64,000 nucleotides of DNA from NCBI GenBank assembly GCA_026692665.1, contig JAPLOF010000062.1:1-64000 (forward strand), given 5' to 3'. The position numbers were made by a program, and so were the translations under genes. This DNA comes from Planctomycetota bacterium (lineage in GTDB: Bacteria > Planctomycetota > UBA1135 > GCA-002686595). Below the pieces are notes generated by a model. It made no database searches, was not told where the DNA came from, and saw nothing but the letters and a program-made list of their open reading frames with translations. This document shows, piece by piece, positions 16,817-27,454 of this stretch (position 1 is its first letter; each line of letters starts with the position of its first letter).

Positions 16817-18697
16817 TCAAGGTTGCTTCGGCGGGGCGGCCGGGGCAGCGGTGGCGGGCGCCTTCGCGGCCGGCAGCGTCGTGCGGATGTGGACTTCCGC
16901 CAGCTGAGCCGGGTCCACGATGGACGGTGCGTCGCACATGAGGTCGGTCGCCGAAGCGGTCTTCGGGAAGGCGATCATGTCCCGGATGTTGTCCAGGCCC
17001 ATGGAGAGCGCGGTCAACCGGTCGAGGCCGATCGCGAACCCGGCGTGCGGCGGCGCGCCGTAGGACAGCGCCTCGAGCAGGCCCCCGAACTTGCGCTCCT
17101 GCTCCTCGGGGCCGATCCCGAGGATCGTGAAGATGCGCTGCTGGACGTCGCTCTTGTGGATGCGGACCGAGCCCGAGCCGAGTTCCCAGCCGTTCATCAC
17201 GAGGTCGTAGGCGCGGGAGAAGAGGTCGCCGAGCTTGGGGCTCGACGCGTCCACGTCCGCCCCGCCCAGGTCCCACTCGACCGGCGCCGTGAAGGGATGG
17301 TGCGCCGAGAACCAACGCTTCGAATCCGCGTCCCACTCGAACATCGGGAACTGCGTGACCCAGGTGAAGCTCCACGTGCCGGGCTTCACCAGGCCGAAGC
17401 GCTTCCCGAGGTGGTTCCGGATCTCGCCCAGCACCTTCCACACGGTGTTGCGGGCGCCGGCGGCGAAGAGGCACATGTCACCTTCGTTCGCCCCGATCGC
17501 CGTCATCAGGGCCGCCGCCGCCTCTCCCTTGCAGAAGCGCGCGAGCGGACCGACGCCACCTTCCTTGCCGGCCTTCCACCAGGCGAGTCCGCCGGCACCG
17601 GCCGACTTGGCGATCCCCGTCAGTCCGTCCTCGACGTCCTTGCGCGAGAGCTCGTGGCTCGGCGGCACGACGAGAGCCTTCACGCGTCCGCCGTTCGCGA
17701 TCGCGTCGCGGAACAGTCCGAACTCGCAGGTCTTCGCCCACGCGCCCGCGTCGCGCAGTTCCAGCCCGAAGCGCACGTCGGGCTTGTCCACGCCGTAGCG
17801 TTCCATCGCGTCCAGCCAGCTCATCCGCGGGAACGGGATCGCGACCTCGACGCCCATCGCGTCGCGGAACGTCTCGTGGAGCACCTGCTCCCACGTGCGG
17901 AAGATGTCGTCCTCCTCGACGAAGGACATCTCCATGTCGAGCTGTGTGAACTCGGGCTGGCGGTCGGCGCGCAGGTCCTCGTCGCGGAAGCAGCGCGCGA
18001 CCTGGAAGTAGCGGTCGAGTCCCGCGACCATGAGGATCTGCTTGAAGATCTGCGGCGACTGCGGGAGTGCGTAGAACTCGCCCGGATGCACGCGGCTCGG
18101 GACGAGGTAGTCGCGCGCTCCCTCCGGAGTCGCCTTGGTGAGGATCGGCGTCTCGACCTCGACGAAGTTCTGCCGCAGGAACGCGGAACGCATCGCGTGG
18201 ATGAAGCGCGAGCGGTGCACCAGGTTCCCGCGCATCCCCGCGCGGCGCAGGTCGAGGTACCGGTACTTGAGGCGCGTCTCGAGCGAGACCTCCTCCTCTC
18301 CGTCGATCGGGAAGGGCGGCGTCTTCGAGCGCGACAGGATCTCGAGGCGGTCGGCGACCACTTCGACGGCGCCCGTCGGACGGTCCGGATTCACGTTCGC
18401 GGCGTCCCGCGCGATGACCTTGCCCCGGACGGAGATCGTGAACTCGGGGCCGAGCTTCACCGCGTCGGCGAGTTCGGTGCCGAGGACGACCTGGGTGATC
18501 CCGTAGCGGTCGCGCAGGTCGACGAAGTAGATCCCGCCGTGGTCGCGCCGCGCGGCGACCCAGCCGTTCAGTGTCACGGTGGAACCGACGTGCGACGCGC
18601 GCAAGTCACCACAGGTGTGGGTACGGCGCCAGTCGGTGGTGGCTTGGACGGCGGAAGCGTGCAGGGCGGAACTCACGAGGCGTGCTGTGGGTGTCAT
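16817..18697 (-). CDS. aspS: Aspartate-tRNA ligase (bacterial type)
   Basis: This 626-residue class-II synthetase has an N-terminal OB-fold anticodon domain (VTLNGWVAARRDHGGIYFVDLRDRYG), the catalytic core with motif 2 (ARCFRDEDLRADRQPEFTQLDME), a GAD insertion domain and motif 3 (GFAIGLDRLTAL). It is about 30 residues longer than usual owing to a short N-terminal extension and an Ala/Pro/Lys tail, so the real start may be some codons later. Whether it charges only tRNA-Asp or also tRNA-Asn cannot be told from the sequence alone. Confidence 0.95.
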   Translation of the reverse strand: MTPTARLVSSALHASAVQATTDWRRTHTCGDLRASHVGSTVTLNGWVAARRDHGGIYFVDLRDRYGITQVVLGTELADAVKLGPEFTISVRGKVIARDAANVNPDRPTGAVEVVADRLEILSRSKTPPFPIDGEEEVSLETRLKYRYLDLRRAGMRGNLVHRSRFIHAMRSAFLRQNFVEVETPILTKATPEGARDYLVPSRVHPGEFYALPQSPQIFKQILMVAGLDRYFQVARCFRDEDLRADRQPEFTQLDMEMSFVEEDDIFRTWEQVLHETFRDAMGVEVAIPFPRMSWLDAMERYGVDKPDVRFGLELRDAGAWAKTCEFGLFRDAIANGGRVKALVVPPSHELSRKDVEDGLTGIAKSAGAGGLAWWKAGKEGGVGPLARFCKGEAAAALMTAIGANEGDMCLFAAGARNTVWKVLGEIRNHLGKRFGLVKPGTWSFTWVTQFPMFEWDADSKRWFSAHHPFTAPVEWDLGGADVDASSPKLGDLFSRAYDLVMNGWELGSGSVRIHKSDVQQRIFTILGIGPEEQERKFGGLLEALSYGAPPHAGFAIGLDRLTALSMGLDNIRDMIAFPKTASATDLMCDAPSIVDPAQLAEVHIRTTLPAAKAPATAAPAAPPKQP

Positions 18698-18733
18698 CCC
18701 CGGAGGGATCGGCAGGAAGGTGCCCCGGGCTTG

Positions 18734-18755
18734 GGCCCTCCGACGGAGGAGGGCC
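18734..18755 (-). terminator. Hairpin between atpC and aspS
   Basis: An 8-bp stem (GGCCCTCC / GGAGGGCC) with a 6-base loop lies in the gap between the atpC stop and the aspS start. It may end the atp operon transcript; no T-run follows. Confidence 0.45.
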
Positions 18756-18820
18756 GGCTCGAGCGCGCGAACGCGCCCGCGGGGTTCGGGCCGCGGCGCC
18801 AGAGCGCCCCGGGGGCGGGA

Positions 18821-19243
18821 TCAACCGCCGGCAGCGTAGCCCTTCGCCTGCAGCCGGAGAAGCGCGCGACGGAGGCTCGCTTCGGCGCGCACGATGTCGA
18901 CCGGGGCCGTTCCCGGCGCGCGCGCCTCGTCGATTCGCGCGCGGGCACGCTTCTCGGACGCCCGTGCGCGAGCCTCGTCGATCTGACCGGGGGTCTCGGA
19001 GGCCTGGGTGACGACTCGCAGGGTCTCGCCGTGGACCTCGGCGAAGCCGCCCGCGCAGAAGAGGACCTGCTCCACCCCGGCGGACCGGTAGCGCAGGAGC
19101 CCCGCGTCGAGGGCCGCGACCATCGGCGCATGCCGCGGCAGCACGCCCAGGGAGCCGTCGAGAGCCTCCAGGCGCACCGCGTCGACCTGCTGGTCGAGCG
19201 CGATGCGGGCCGGGGTGATGACGCGCAGGGTGAGCGTCGCCAT
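18821..19243 (-). CDS. atpC: ATP synthase epsilon subunit
   Basis: The 140-residue protein has the N-terminal beta-sandwich (LRVITPARIALDQQVDAVRLEALDGSLGVLPRHAPMVAAL split over its first 45 residues) and a C-terminal helical hairpin rich in Ala and Arg. It belongs to the central stalk and regulates rotation. It starts 3 bp after the atpD stop and is the last gene of the operon. Confidence 0.93.
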   Translation of the reverse strand: MATLTLRVITPARIALDQQVDAVRLEALDGSLGVLPRHAPMVAALDAGLLRYRSAGVEQVLFCAGGFAEVHGETLRVVTQASETPGQIDEARARASEKRARARIDEARAPGTAPVDIVRAEASLRRALLRLQAKGYAAGG

Positions 19244-19246
19244 GGA

Positions 19247-20872
<1,626 letters not shown>

Positions 20873-21748
20873 TCAGCGCAGCGCCTCGGCGCCGCCGACG
20901 ATGTCGAGCAGTTCCTTGGTGATGCTCTCTTGGCGCTTCCGGTTGTAGATCTTGCGCAGCGCGTTCCCCATCGTGCGGGCCGCGTCGGTCGCGTTCTTCA
21001 TGGAGATGCGCCGGCTGGCGTACTCGCTCGTGATCGACTCGAGCAGCGCGTTGAAGATCCGCGTCTCGAGGTAGCGCGGCACGATGGCGTCGAAGATCGT
21101 CTGCGCGTCGGGCACCAGGATCAGGTCGCCGCCCGCGCCTTGACCCTCGCCCGGCGCCGGAGCCACCGACTGGATCGGCAGGAAGTCCATGCGCGTCGGG
21201 ACGTGCTTCACGGCCGACTCGAAGGCCGTGTAGAAACCCACGACCCGCTCGTACTTCCCGGACTGGAAGGCCTCGACCAGGATCGCGGACGTGCGTGCCG
21301 CGGCGCGGTAGTCGACCTTTTCCAGCGGGGGGTCGGAGAGGTACGAGACGATGCTCCGCCCGCGGCGCGTCAAGTACTGGAAGCCCTTCCGACCGATGAC
21401 GAAGTAGTCCACATCGCGGTTGGGATTCGCGCGCAGCCAGATCTCGAGCGCCTTGAAGACGTTCGCGTTGTAGGGCCCGCACAGGCCGCCGTCCGAGCTG
21501 ACGAGCAGCACCGCGATCCGCGTTCCGGCGCCCGCGTTGAACAGCGGTCGCCCCTGCGTCTCCTCGCCCAGCAGACCGGCCATGCGTGCCAGGAGGCCGG
21601 TGATCTCGCGCGAGTACGGCCGTGACGCGACGGCCTTGTCCTGGAAGCGACGCAGCTTCGTCGTCGCGACCATCTCCATGGCGCGGGTGATCTGCCGGAT
21701 GTTGTTGATCGACTTGATCCGGCCCCGGAGCTCGCGAATGGTTGCCAT
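20873..21748 (-). CDS. atpG: ATP synthase gamma subunit
   Basis: The 291-residue rotor shaft subunit has conserved N-terminal (LRGRIKSINNIRQITRAMEMV) and C-terminal (MKNATDAARTMGNALRKIYNRKRQ) helices that form the coiled-coil axle. It starts 18 bp after the atpA stop. Confidence 0.95.
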   Translation of the reverse strand: MATIRELRGRIKSINNIRQITRAMEMVATTKLRRFQDKAVASRPYSREITGLLARMAGLLGEETQGRPLFNAGAGTRIAVLLVSSDGGLCGPYNANVFKALEIWLRANPNRDVDYFVIGRKGFQYLTRRGRSIVSYLSDPPLEKVDYRAAARTSAILVEAFQSGKYERVVGFYTAFESAVKHVPTRMDFLPIQSVAPAPGEGQGAGGDLILVPDAQTIFDAIVPRYLETRIFNALLESITSEYASRRISMKNATDAARTMGNALRKIYNRKRQESITKELLDIVGGAEALR

Positions 21749-21766
21749 GGCGGGTCCTGCGACCGA

Positions 21767-23362
21767 TCAGGCCTTGGCCGCGGTCTTCGAAGGAGTCGTG
21801 TTCAGTTGGATCTTCACCGCGGCGATGACCTTGTCCATCGCGGCGCGGCCGGCGTCGGAGACGTTCTTCGTCTTCTTGATCTCCTCGGCCACCTCGGGGT
21901 GCTGCTCGCCCATCGCGCGCAGGTAGGCCTTCTCGACCTCGGGAACGCGCCGCGCGGGCACGTCATCGAGACGGCCGGCGTTGGCGACGTAGATGATCAG
22001 GATCTGCTGCTCGACCGGCATCGGGACGTACTGCCCCTGCTTCAGGATCTCCGTGAGGCGCTCGCCCCGCGTGAGCTCCTGCTGGGTCGCCTTGTCGAGG
22101 TCGGAACCGAACTGCGCGAAGGCCGCCAGAGCACGGTAGCTCGCGAGGCCCAGGCGCAGGCCGCCGGCGATCTTCTTCATGGCCGAGATCTGCGCCGAGC
22201 CGCCGACGCGCGACACCGAGATGCCGGCGTTGACGGCCGGTCGGATGCCGGCGTTGAAGAGGGCCGACTCGAGGAAGATCTGGCCGTCCGTGATCGAGAT
22301 CACGTTCGTCGGGATGTACGCGGCGACGTCGCCTTCCTGCGTCTCGACGATCGGCAGCGCGGTGATCGATCCGCCGCCCTTCTTGTAGCGCGGGTTGATC
22401 TTCGGGGCGTCCCGCGAGATCTTCGCCGCGCGCTCGAGCAGACGGCTGTGCAGGTTGAACACGTCGCCCGGGAAGGCCTCGCGGCCCGGCGGACGGCGCA
22501 GGAGCAGCATGACCTGGCGGTAGGCGAGCGCCTGCTTGTAGAGGTCGTCGTAGAAGATGACGACGTGACGGCCCTCGTCGCGGAAGCGCTCGCCCATCGC
22601 GACGCCGGCGTAGCACGCCAGGTACTGCAGGGAGGCTTCGTCGTTCGCGGACGCGGCCACGATGATCGTGTAGGGCATCGCGCCGGCCTTCTCGAGGCGG
22701 CGCTGCACGTCGACGATCGTGGACTGCTTCTGGCCGACGGCGACGTAGATGCAGATCACCTGCTCGGGGTCCTTCGGATCCCCGCCGGCCGTCGTCTTCT
22801 GGTTGATGATCGTGTCGATGCAGAGGGCGGTCTTGCCCGTCTGACGGTCGCCGATGATGAGCTCGCGCTGACCGCGACCGATCGGGATCATGGCGTCGAT
22901 GGCCTTGATGCCCGTCTGGAGCGGCTCCTTGACCGGCTCGCGCTCGACGACGGACGGGGCGGGCGATTCGATCGGCCGCAGGTCGGATTCCGTCGTGCCG
23001 AGCGTGCCCTTGCCGTCGATCGGGTCGCCCAGTCCGTTCACGACGCGCCCGAGGAGCTTGTCGCCCGTGGGCACCGAGATGACGCGGCCCGTCGAGCGCA
23101 CCGTGTCGCCCTCCTTGACCTTCGTCGCGTCCCCGAGGAGCACGCAGCCCACGTTGTCCTCTTCGAGGTTCAGCGCGACGCCGCGGACCCCGTTCGGGAA
23201 CTCGAGCAGCTCGTTCATGACGCAGTCGTCGAGGCCGTAGACGCGTGCCACGCCGTCGCCGACGGACAGCACGGTGCCGATGCTCTGCATCGACGTCTCG
23301 CCCTTGTACTTCTCGATTTCCTTCTCGAGGATCGAGGTCACTTCGGCGGGTCGCAGTTCCAT
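21767..23362 (-). CDS. atpA: ATP synthase alpha subunit
   Basis: This 531-residue non-catalytic nucleotide-binding F1 subunit has Walker [16 protein letters not shown], the [14 protein letters not shown] segment before it, and the Arg-finger region SRVGGSAQ. The N-terminus ([18 protein letters not shown]) binds the delta subunit. Length and order (H-A-G) are normal. Confidence 0.97.
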   Translation of the reverse strand: MELRPAEVTSILEKEIEKYKGETSMQSIGTVLSVGDGVARVYGLDDCVMNELLEFPNGVRGVALNLEEDNVGCVLLGDATKVKEGDTVRSTGRVISVPTGDKLLGRVVNGLGDPIDGKGTLGTTESDLRPIESPAPSVVEREPVKEPLQTGIKAIDAMIPIGRGQRELIIGDRQTGKTALCIDTIINQKTTAGGDPKDPEQVICIYVAVGQKQSTIVDVQRRLEKAGAMPYTIIVAASANDEASLQYLACYAGVAMGERFRDEGRHVVIFYDDLYKQALAYRQVMLLLRRPPGREAFPGDVFNLHSRLLERAAKISRDAPKINPRYKKGGGSITALPIVETQEGDVAAYIPTNVISITDGQIFLESALFNAGIRPAVNAGISVSRVGGSAQISAMKKIAGGLRLGLASYRALAAFAQFGSDLDKATQQELTRGERLTEILKQGQYVPMPVEQQILIIYVANAGRLDDVPARRVPEVEKAYLRAMGEQHPEVAEEIKKTKNVSDAGRAAMDKVIAAVKIQLNTTPSKTAAKA

Positions 23363-23425
23363 CTCGTTGTTTCCGTTCGGATTCGGTGGGTATCGGAGGG
23401 TTCGGGCGGCGTCGGGACGGACGCG

Positions 23426-23971
23426 TCAGCCCGGCAGCTGGACTTCTTGCAGGCGGCGGCGCAGCCCTTCGAGGCGTCCCGAGACGCTCCCGTCGAGCAT
23501 GCGGTTCCCCGCGATGACGCGTGCGCCGCCGATGAGTTCGGGGACGACGCGGTTCTTCAGGATCAACTTCTGCCCGAGCAGGCGGCCGAAGTCGGAGGCG
23601 ACCCGAGCCAGGTCGGCCGGGTCGATGGGACGCGCGGTCTCCACGAACCCCTCGACCTGCCCCGCATCGAGGAGGATCCGCCGGCGGAACGCGGCCGAGA
23701 GGCCCACGAGCACCTCTTCGCGCCCGCGATCGAGCGCGAGACCGACGAAGTTCTGCGTCAGGACGTGCGCGCCGCGCAGACAGGCCGCGACCGCTCCGCG
23801 ACGCGTCGCGGCGTCGATGCGCGGGTTCTGCAGCACGCGGCGGACTTCGGGTCGCGCGAACTCGACGCCGAGACGTTCGACGTCCGCGACGACGGTCGAC
23901 AGAACGCCCTGCTTGGCCGCGAGGCCGTACAGAGCGCCCGCCCAGCGCGCGGTGACGGCGTCGACGATCAC
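23426..23971 (-). CDS. atpH: ATP synthase delta subunit
   Basis: The 181-residue delta (OSCP-like) subunit has an all-helical N-domain (ARWAGALYGLAAKQGVLS) and a C-terminal RVVPELIGGARVIAGNRMLDGSVSGRLEGL tail that joins F1 to the b stalk, visible as VVPELIGG and LDGSVSGRL. Its start overlaps the atpF stop by 4 bp (ATGA), indicating translational coupling. Confidence 0.93.
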   Translation of the reverse strand: MIVDAVTARWAGALYGLAAKQGVLSTVVADVERLGVEFARPEVRRVLQNPRIDAATRRGAVAACLRGAHVLTQNFVGLALDRGREEVLVGLSAAFRRRILLDAGQVEGFVETARPIDPADLARVASDFGRLLGQKLILKNRVVPELIGGARVIAGNRMLDGSVSGRLEGLRRRLQEVQLPG

Positions 23972-24528
23972 GACGTCCGGCCCTTCGGGGCAGTGCCGCT
24001 GGACGCGCCAGCGACCATCTCCTCGACGAGGCGCCGATCGTCCGCGGAATCGACGCGCCGCTTGAGCACCTGGCTCGCGGCGTTCATCGAGACCTCGACG
24101 ACCTGCGTGCGGATCGCGGCCAGTGCCTTGTCCTGCTCGGCCTTGATCTCCGACTTCGCGCGCGTGAGGAGGGCCTGGGCCTCGCGGCCCGCGGTCTCCT
24201 TGAGCTCGCGCTCGACGACCTCGGCGCGCCCGCGGGCGGCGTCGAGGATCTTCGAGGCCTCGACCTGGGCGTCGCGCAGCTTGGACTCGACCGCCGCGCG
24301 GGCGTTCTGAGCTTCTTCGCTGGCCTTCTGTGCCGCGGCGAGCCCGGCGGCCGCCGCTTCGTCGCGGGCTTCGAGCGCGCGCGTGACCGGGCCCATCACC
24401 AGCTTCCAGATCGGCAGGAGCGCGATCGCGAAGATGACGAGGGTCCAGAACGTGCCGCCGATGCCGTTCAGGTCGAGCGGATTGAATCCGCCGCCTTCGG
24501 ACGCGAGCAGGATCGGGAGGTGGAACAT
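23968..24528 (-). CDS. atpF: ATP synthase b subunit
   Basis: The 186-residue peripheral-stalk subunit has one N-terminal membrane helix (about residues 22-48, GGTFWTLVIFAIALLPIWKL) followed by a long charged Ala/Glu/Lys coiled coil. Only one b-type gene is present, so the stalk is probably a homodimer. Confidence 0.92.
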   Translation of the reverse strand: MFHLPILLASEGGGFNPLDLNGIGGTFWTLVIFAIALLPIWKLVMGPVTRALEARDEAAAAGLAAAQKASEEAQNARAAVESKLRDAQVEASKILDAARGRAEVVERELKETAGREAQALLTRAKSEIKAEQDKALAAIRTQVVEVSMNAASQVLKRRVDSADDRRLVEEMVAGASSGTAPKGRTS

Positions 24529-24600
24529 GGAGCAGTGGCCTTCGTCCGGGATCGGACGCAGAGCCGGCGCGCCTGCGCCGGCCGCTGCGCCCGGCCTGGA

Positions 24601-24834
24601 TCAGAGGATCATGATCAGGAGCGTGATGACGATCGCGAAGAGGGCCACGCCTTCGATGAGCGCGGCCATGATGATCGAGTTGCCCTTGATGGCGTCGGCC
24701 GCTTCCGGCTGACGAGCGATGGCTTCGGCGCCCGAGCCACCGATGCGGCCGATGCCGAGGCCGGCACCGAGGACGGCGAGACCGGCACCGAGACCGGCAC
24801 CGAGGCGAGCGATTTCTTGTCCTTCAGCGATCAT
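24601..24834 (-). CDS. atpE: ATP synthase c subunit
   Basis: This 77-residue proteolipid of the membrane ring is two hydrophobic helices joined by a polar loop (AEAIARQPEAADAIKG). The ion-binding Glu is in ALIEGVALFAIV. The polar residues that mark Na+-binding c rings (ET or ES after the Glu) are absent, so proton coupling is expected. Confidence 0.95.
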   Translation of the reverse strand: MIAEGQEIARLGAGLGAGLAVLGAGLGIGRIGGSGAEAIARQPEAADAIKGNSIIMAALIEGVALFAIVITLLIMIL

Positions 24835-24978
24835 GAGAAGAGTCCGTTTCTAGTGGGGAGACGGGCTGTTGCCCGAGGGGTTCTGGGGAGAGTGCGACGT
24901 TCGGGGGGAGCCCCGGGAGCGTCGGTCGAGTCGGTCTTGTTGCTGGTGGTCCGCGGCGCAGGCGCCGCGGACTGGGGA

Positions 24979-25932
24979 CTAGTGTTCGGGGTGGATCGAA
25001 GCCTGGATGAACAGGATCGAGAGCATCGTGAAGACGTACGCCTGGAGCAGCGCGACGAACGACTCGATGATCATGATGAAGACGCCGAAGCCCACGAGGA
25101 GGGGGCTCGTGGCGTAGGCGCCGATGGCGCCCAGGAGCTCCGGTCGCGCGGCCACGAAGATCAGGCCCATGAAGGACAGGACCACCATGTGCCCGCCGGT
25201 CATGTTCGCGAAGAGGCGGATCATGAGCGCGAACGGCTTCACGAGGATCCCGACGAACTCCACCACGAACATGATGGGCCAGATCAGGACCGGCACGTGG
25301 GGAACGAGGTTCTTCCAGTAGGCGACCGGACCCTGCGCGGCCATGCCGCCGAAGAACATGACGAGGAACGTCAGGATCGCGAGGCCCGCGGTCACGAACA
25401 CGCTCGCCGTCGCCGTCGCGGCGCCCGGCACGAGGCCGAGCAGGTTCATGAACAGGATGAAGAAGAACAGCGTGAGCAGGTACGGCAGGAACTTGCGCCC
25501 CACTTCCTTGCCCATGACCGGGTAGACCATCTCGTCGCGCACCCACAGGGCGAAGCCCGCGAAGATGCGCGAGGTGACGTCGCCGTTCCCGTTGCGGAGG
25601 TGGCCCGGCACGCCCGAGAACGCGATCACGAGGATCAGCACGGACAGCAGCTGGAACACCTGCAGGTTCGAGAGCGCGATCTGCGTCCCGGCCTTGTACG
25701 GGTCTCCGTCGCCGGCGGCGAACAGCCACGGCGCGTCGAACGAGAAGAGTGCCTGCATCGCGCCCGCGCCATGTTCCGCGCCGTGCGCGCCGACGGCGAG
25801 CGTGTGCGGAACGAGGTGCCCGAACAGGGTGATGAACTCGTTCCCGCCGGCTTCGTGCGGCGTGTAGGCGCCGACGAAGAAGATGGCCCCCACGATCAGG
25901 GCCAGGATGACGATCGGACGAGCGAGGTTCAC
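24979..25932 (-). CDS. atpB: ATP synthase a subunit
   Basis: This 317-residue membrane stator subunit has the essential Arg in ALMIRLFANMTGGH (R239) and the C-terminal LLQAYVFTMLSILFIQ helix. It has at least five hydrophobic helices, a longer N-terminal region and a His/Gly/Ala-rich loop near residues 40-60. The GTG at 25932 is chosen because it overlaps the atpI stop (GTGA) and opens the first membrane helix. A much longer open frame upstream overlaps atpI out of frame and is not coding. Confidence 0.93.
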   Translation of the reverse strand: MNLARPIVILALIVGAIFFVGAYTPHEAGGNEFITLFGHLVPHTLAVGAHGAEHGAGAMQALFSFDAPWLFAAGDGDPYKAGTQIALSNLQVFQLLSVLILVIAFSGVPGHLRNGNGDVTSRIFAGFALWVRDEMVYPVMGKEVGRKFLPYLLTLFFFILFMNLLGLVPGAATATASVFVTAGLAILTFLVMFFGGMAAQGPVAYWKNLVPHVPVLIWPIMFVVEFVGILVKPFALMIRLFANMTGGHMVVLSFMGLIFVAARPELLGAIGAYATSPLLVGFGVFIMIIESFVALLQAYVFTMLSILFIQASIHPEH

Positions 25933-26339
25933 GAGGGACGAGCCTCCCCCACGGTCGCGCCGGACGGCTTCCGGCGCGAGTCGAAGGTGCGCAGTGTCTC
26001 GAGGGTGGCCGGCGCGAGCACGAGCAACGTCGCGCCGGCGAAGCCGAACAGGAAAGCCGGCGCGTCGGCGATCTCCGCCAGGGGCGCGACGTAGCGCACC
26101 ACGAGCGTGAGGGTCAGCATCGCGAAGGCCTTGATCAGGAAGCTCGCCAGGACGCTGGCGGCGAGCAGTTCGGGGCGCGCGACGATGAGGCGCCGTTGCA
26201 CGAGGAGCGCCAGGCCCGCCACGAACGCGCCGGCCAGATACCCCGCGATCGCGCCGGTGCCCACGCGGCCACCGAGCGACCAGGCGACCGCGCACGACAC
26301 GGCCAGACCCAGCAGGGTCGTGATCGAGGTGAGCGTCAT
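25929..26339 (-). CDS. atpI: ATP synthase accessory membrane protein, AtpI-like
   Basis: The 136-residue hydrophobic protein has four predicted membrane helices and sits directly before atpB, where AtpI is found in many bacteria. AtpI helps c-ring assembly or ion uptake in other species. Sequence conservation in this family is weak, so the name rests on position, size and topology. It overlaps atpZ by 4 bp and atpB by 4 bp. Confidence 0.75.
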   Translation of the reverse strand: MTLTSITTLLGLAVSCAVAWSLGGRVGTGAIAGYLAGAFVAGLALLVQRRLIVARPELLAASVLASFLIKAFAMLTLTLVVRYVAPLAEIADAPAFLFGFAGATLLVLAPATLETLRTFDSRRKPSGATVGEARPS

Positions 26340-26668
26340 TCAGCACGCTCCTTCTTCGAGGCGGGCGGGCGCGACGACGATTCCGGCTCGGCCCAGGGAT
26401 CGATCTCCGGCACCTCGTCCGGGAGCGGCGGGTGCTTGGGAGTGAACGAGGACTTGCCCGGCACGGCCTTCACGATCCGCACGAATCCGCCCAGCGCCCC
26501 GACGAGCACGCCCGTCACGAGCAGCCACGGCAGCGTCCCGAACCTGCGATCCAGCCACCAGCCCAGCGCGCCCAGGACCGCCATGGTCAGGGCGAACTGC
26601 AAGCCGAGCCCCGCGTAGCGGCCCAGATCGCCGAGTTCCTGCGGTCCACGCGAGCTCGAGCCCGGCAT
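26336..26668 (-). CDS. atpZ: AtpZ/AtpI family membrane protein
   Basis: This 110-residue protein opens the operon. It has two membrane helices (about residues 17-38 and 46-68) around the WWLDRRFGTLPWLL turn typical of the AtpZ/ATPase_gene1 family, then a Pro/Glu-rich cytoplasmic tail. AtpZ proteins have been linked to ion entry and c-ring assembly. Confidence 0.8.
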   Translation of the reverse strand: MPGSSSRGPQELGDLGRYAGLGLQFALTMAVLGALGWWLDRRFGTLPWLLVTGVLVGALGGFVRIVKAVPGKSSFTPKHPPLPDEVPEIDPWAEPESSSRPPASKKERAE

Positions 26669-26825
26669 CGGAAGCAGTCCTTCGGCTGGTGGGGCGCTCC
26701 GCCAGGGCCGGGAGCGGGCCGCAGGCTGCGGCGGGGATCCGGGCTTCTCGCATCGCGTCGGGGAGGGGGGTCTCCAGAGGGGGCGGCCTGGAGAGCCACC
26801 GCGCAGCCGGAGTTCGAGGGCGAAG

Positions 26826-26853
26826 AATGTAGGAATCGGCCTCCGGGAGTCAA
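26826..26853 (-). promoter_or_regulatory. Promoter of the atp operon
   Basis: On the minus strand TTGACT (-35) and TACATT (-10) are separated by 16 bases, 158 bp upstream of the atpZ start. This is the best sigma70-type match seen in the window. The rest of the 312-bp atpZ-ndk gap holds a 7-bp hairpin (CGCCTCC/GGAGGCG, 26889-26906) and a weak TATCCT (26922-26927) that may serve ndk. Confidence 0.6.
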
Positions 26854-26980
26854 CGATTCGGCGGCAGAAAGTGGCGCGCTGCGCGGGCCGCCTCCGTCTG
26901 GAGGCGACCGCGTGCGACCGCTATCCTGATGGGCCTTTTTTCGCTGTCCAAGACCCGCATCGCCCCACGAGAAGACCCCC

Positions 26981-27454
26981 ATGCTCGAACGGACCCTCGT
27001 CCTCCTGAAGCCCGATTGCGTCCAGCGCGGACTCGTCGGCGAAGTCCTGCGCCGCTTCGAGGCGAAGGGCCTGCAGATCGCCGGGCTGAAGATGCGGCAG
27101 TTCCCGCGCGCCACGCTGGAGAAGCACTATGAGGTGCACAAGGAGCGCCCGTTCTACGGCAACCTCGTCAAGTTCATGGCGAGCGGACCGGTCGTGGCCA
27201 TCGCGCTCGAGGGCAAGGACGCGATCGAGGTCGTGCGCAACCTGATGGGCAAGACGAACTCGCGCCAGGCCGCCCCCGGGACGATCCGCGGCGACCTGGG
27301 CATGAGCTTCTCGAACAACCTCGTGCACGGCTCGGACGGGCCCGAGTCGGCGGCCAAGGAACTGGCGCTCTTCTTCGGGGAACCGGGCGAGCTCGTGAAC
27401 TGGACGCCGGTGACCCAGCCCTGGGTCTACAGCGTCGAGGAAGAGCTGCGCTGA
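26981..27454 (+). CDS. ndk: Nucleoside diphosphate kinase
   Basis: This 157-residue enzyme transfers the terminal phosphate between nucleoside triphosphates and diphosphates. The phosphorylated His is in NNLVHGSDGPESA and the nucleotide-binding N-terminus is ERTLVLLKPDCVQRGLVGE. Length is within family range. The coding end abuts or overlaps rqcH. Confidence 0.95.
   Translation: MLERTLVLLKPDCVQRGLVGEVLRRFEAKGLQIAGLKMRQFPRATLEKHYEVHKERPFYGNLVKFMASGPVVAIALEGKDAIEVVRNLMGKTNSRQAAPGTIRGDLGMSFSNNLVHGSDGPESAAKELALFFGEPGELVNWTPVTQPWVYSVEEELR

Noticed and set aside
24979-26346. A 455-codon atpB
   Set aside because: The upstream 138 codons run out of frame across the AtpI-like gene. The conserved a subunit begins at GTG 25932 in a GTGA overlap.
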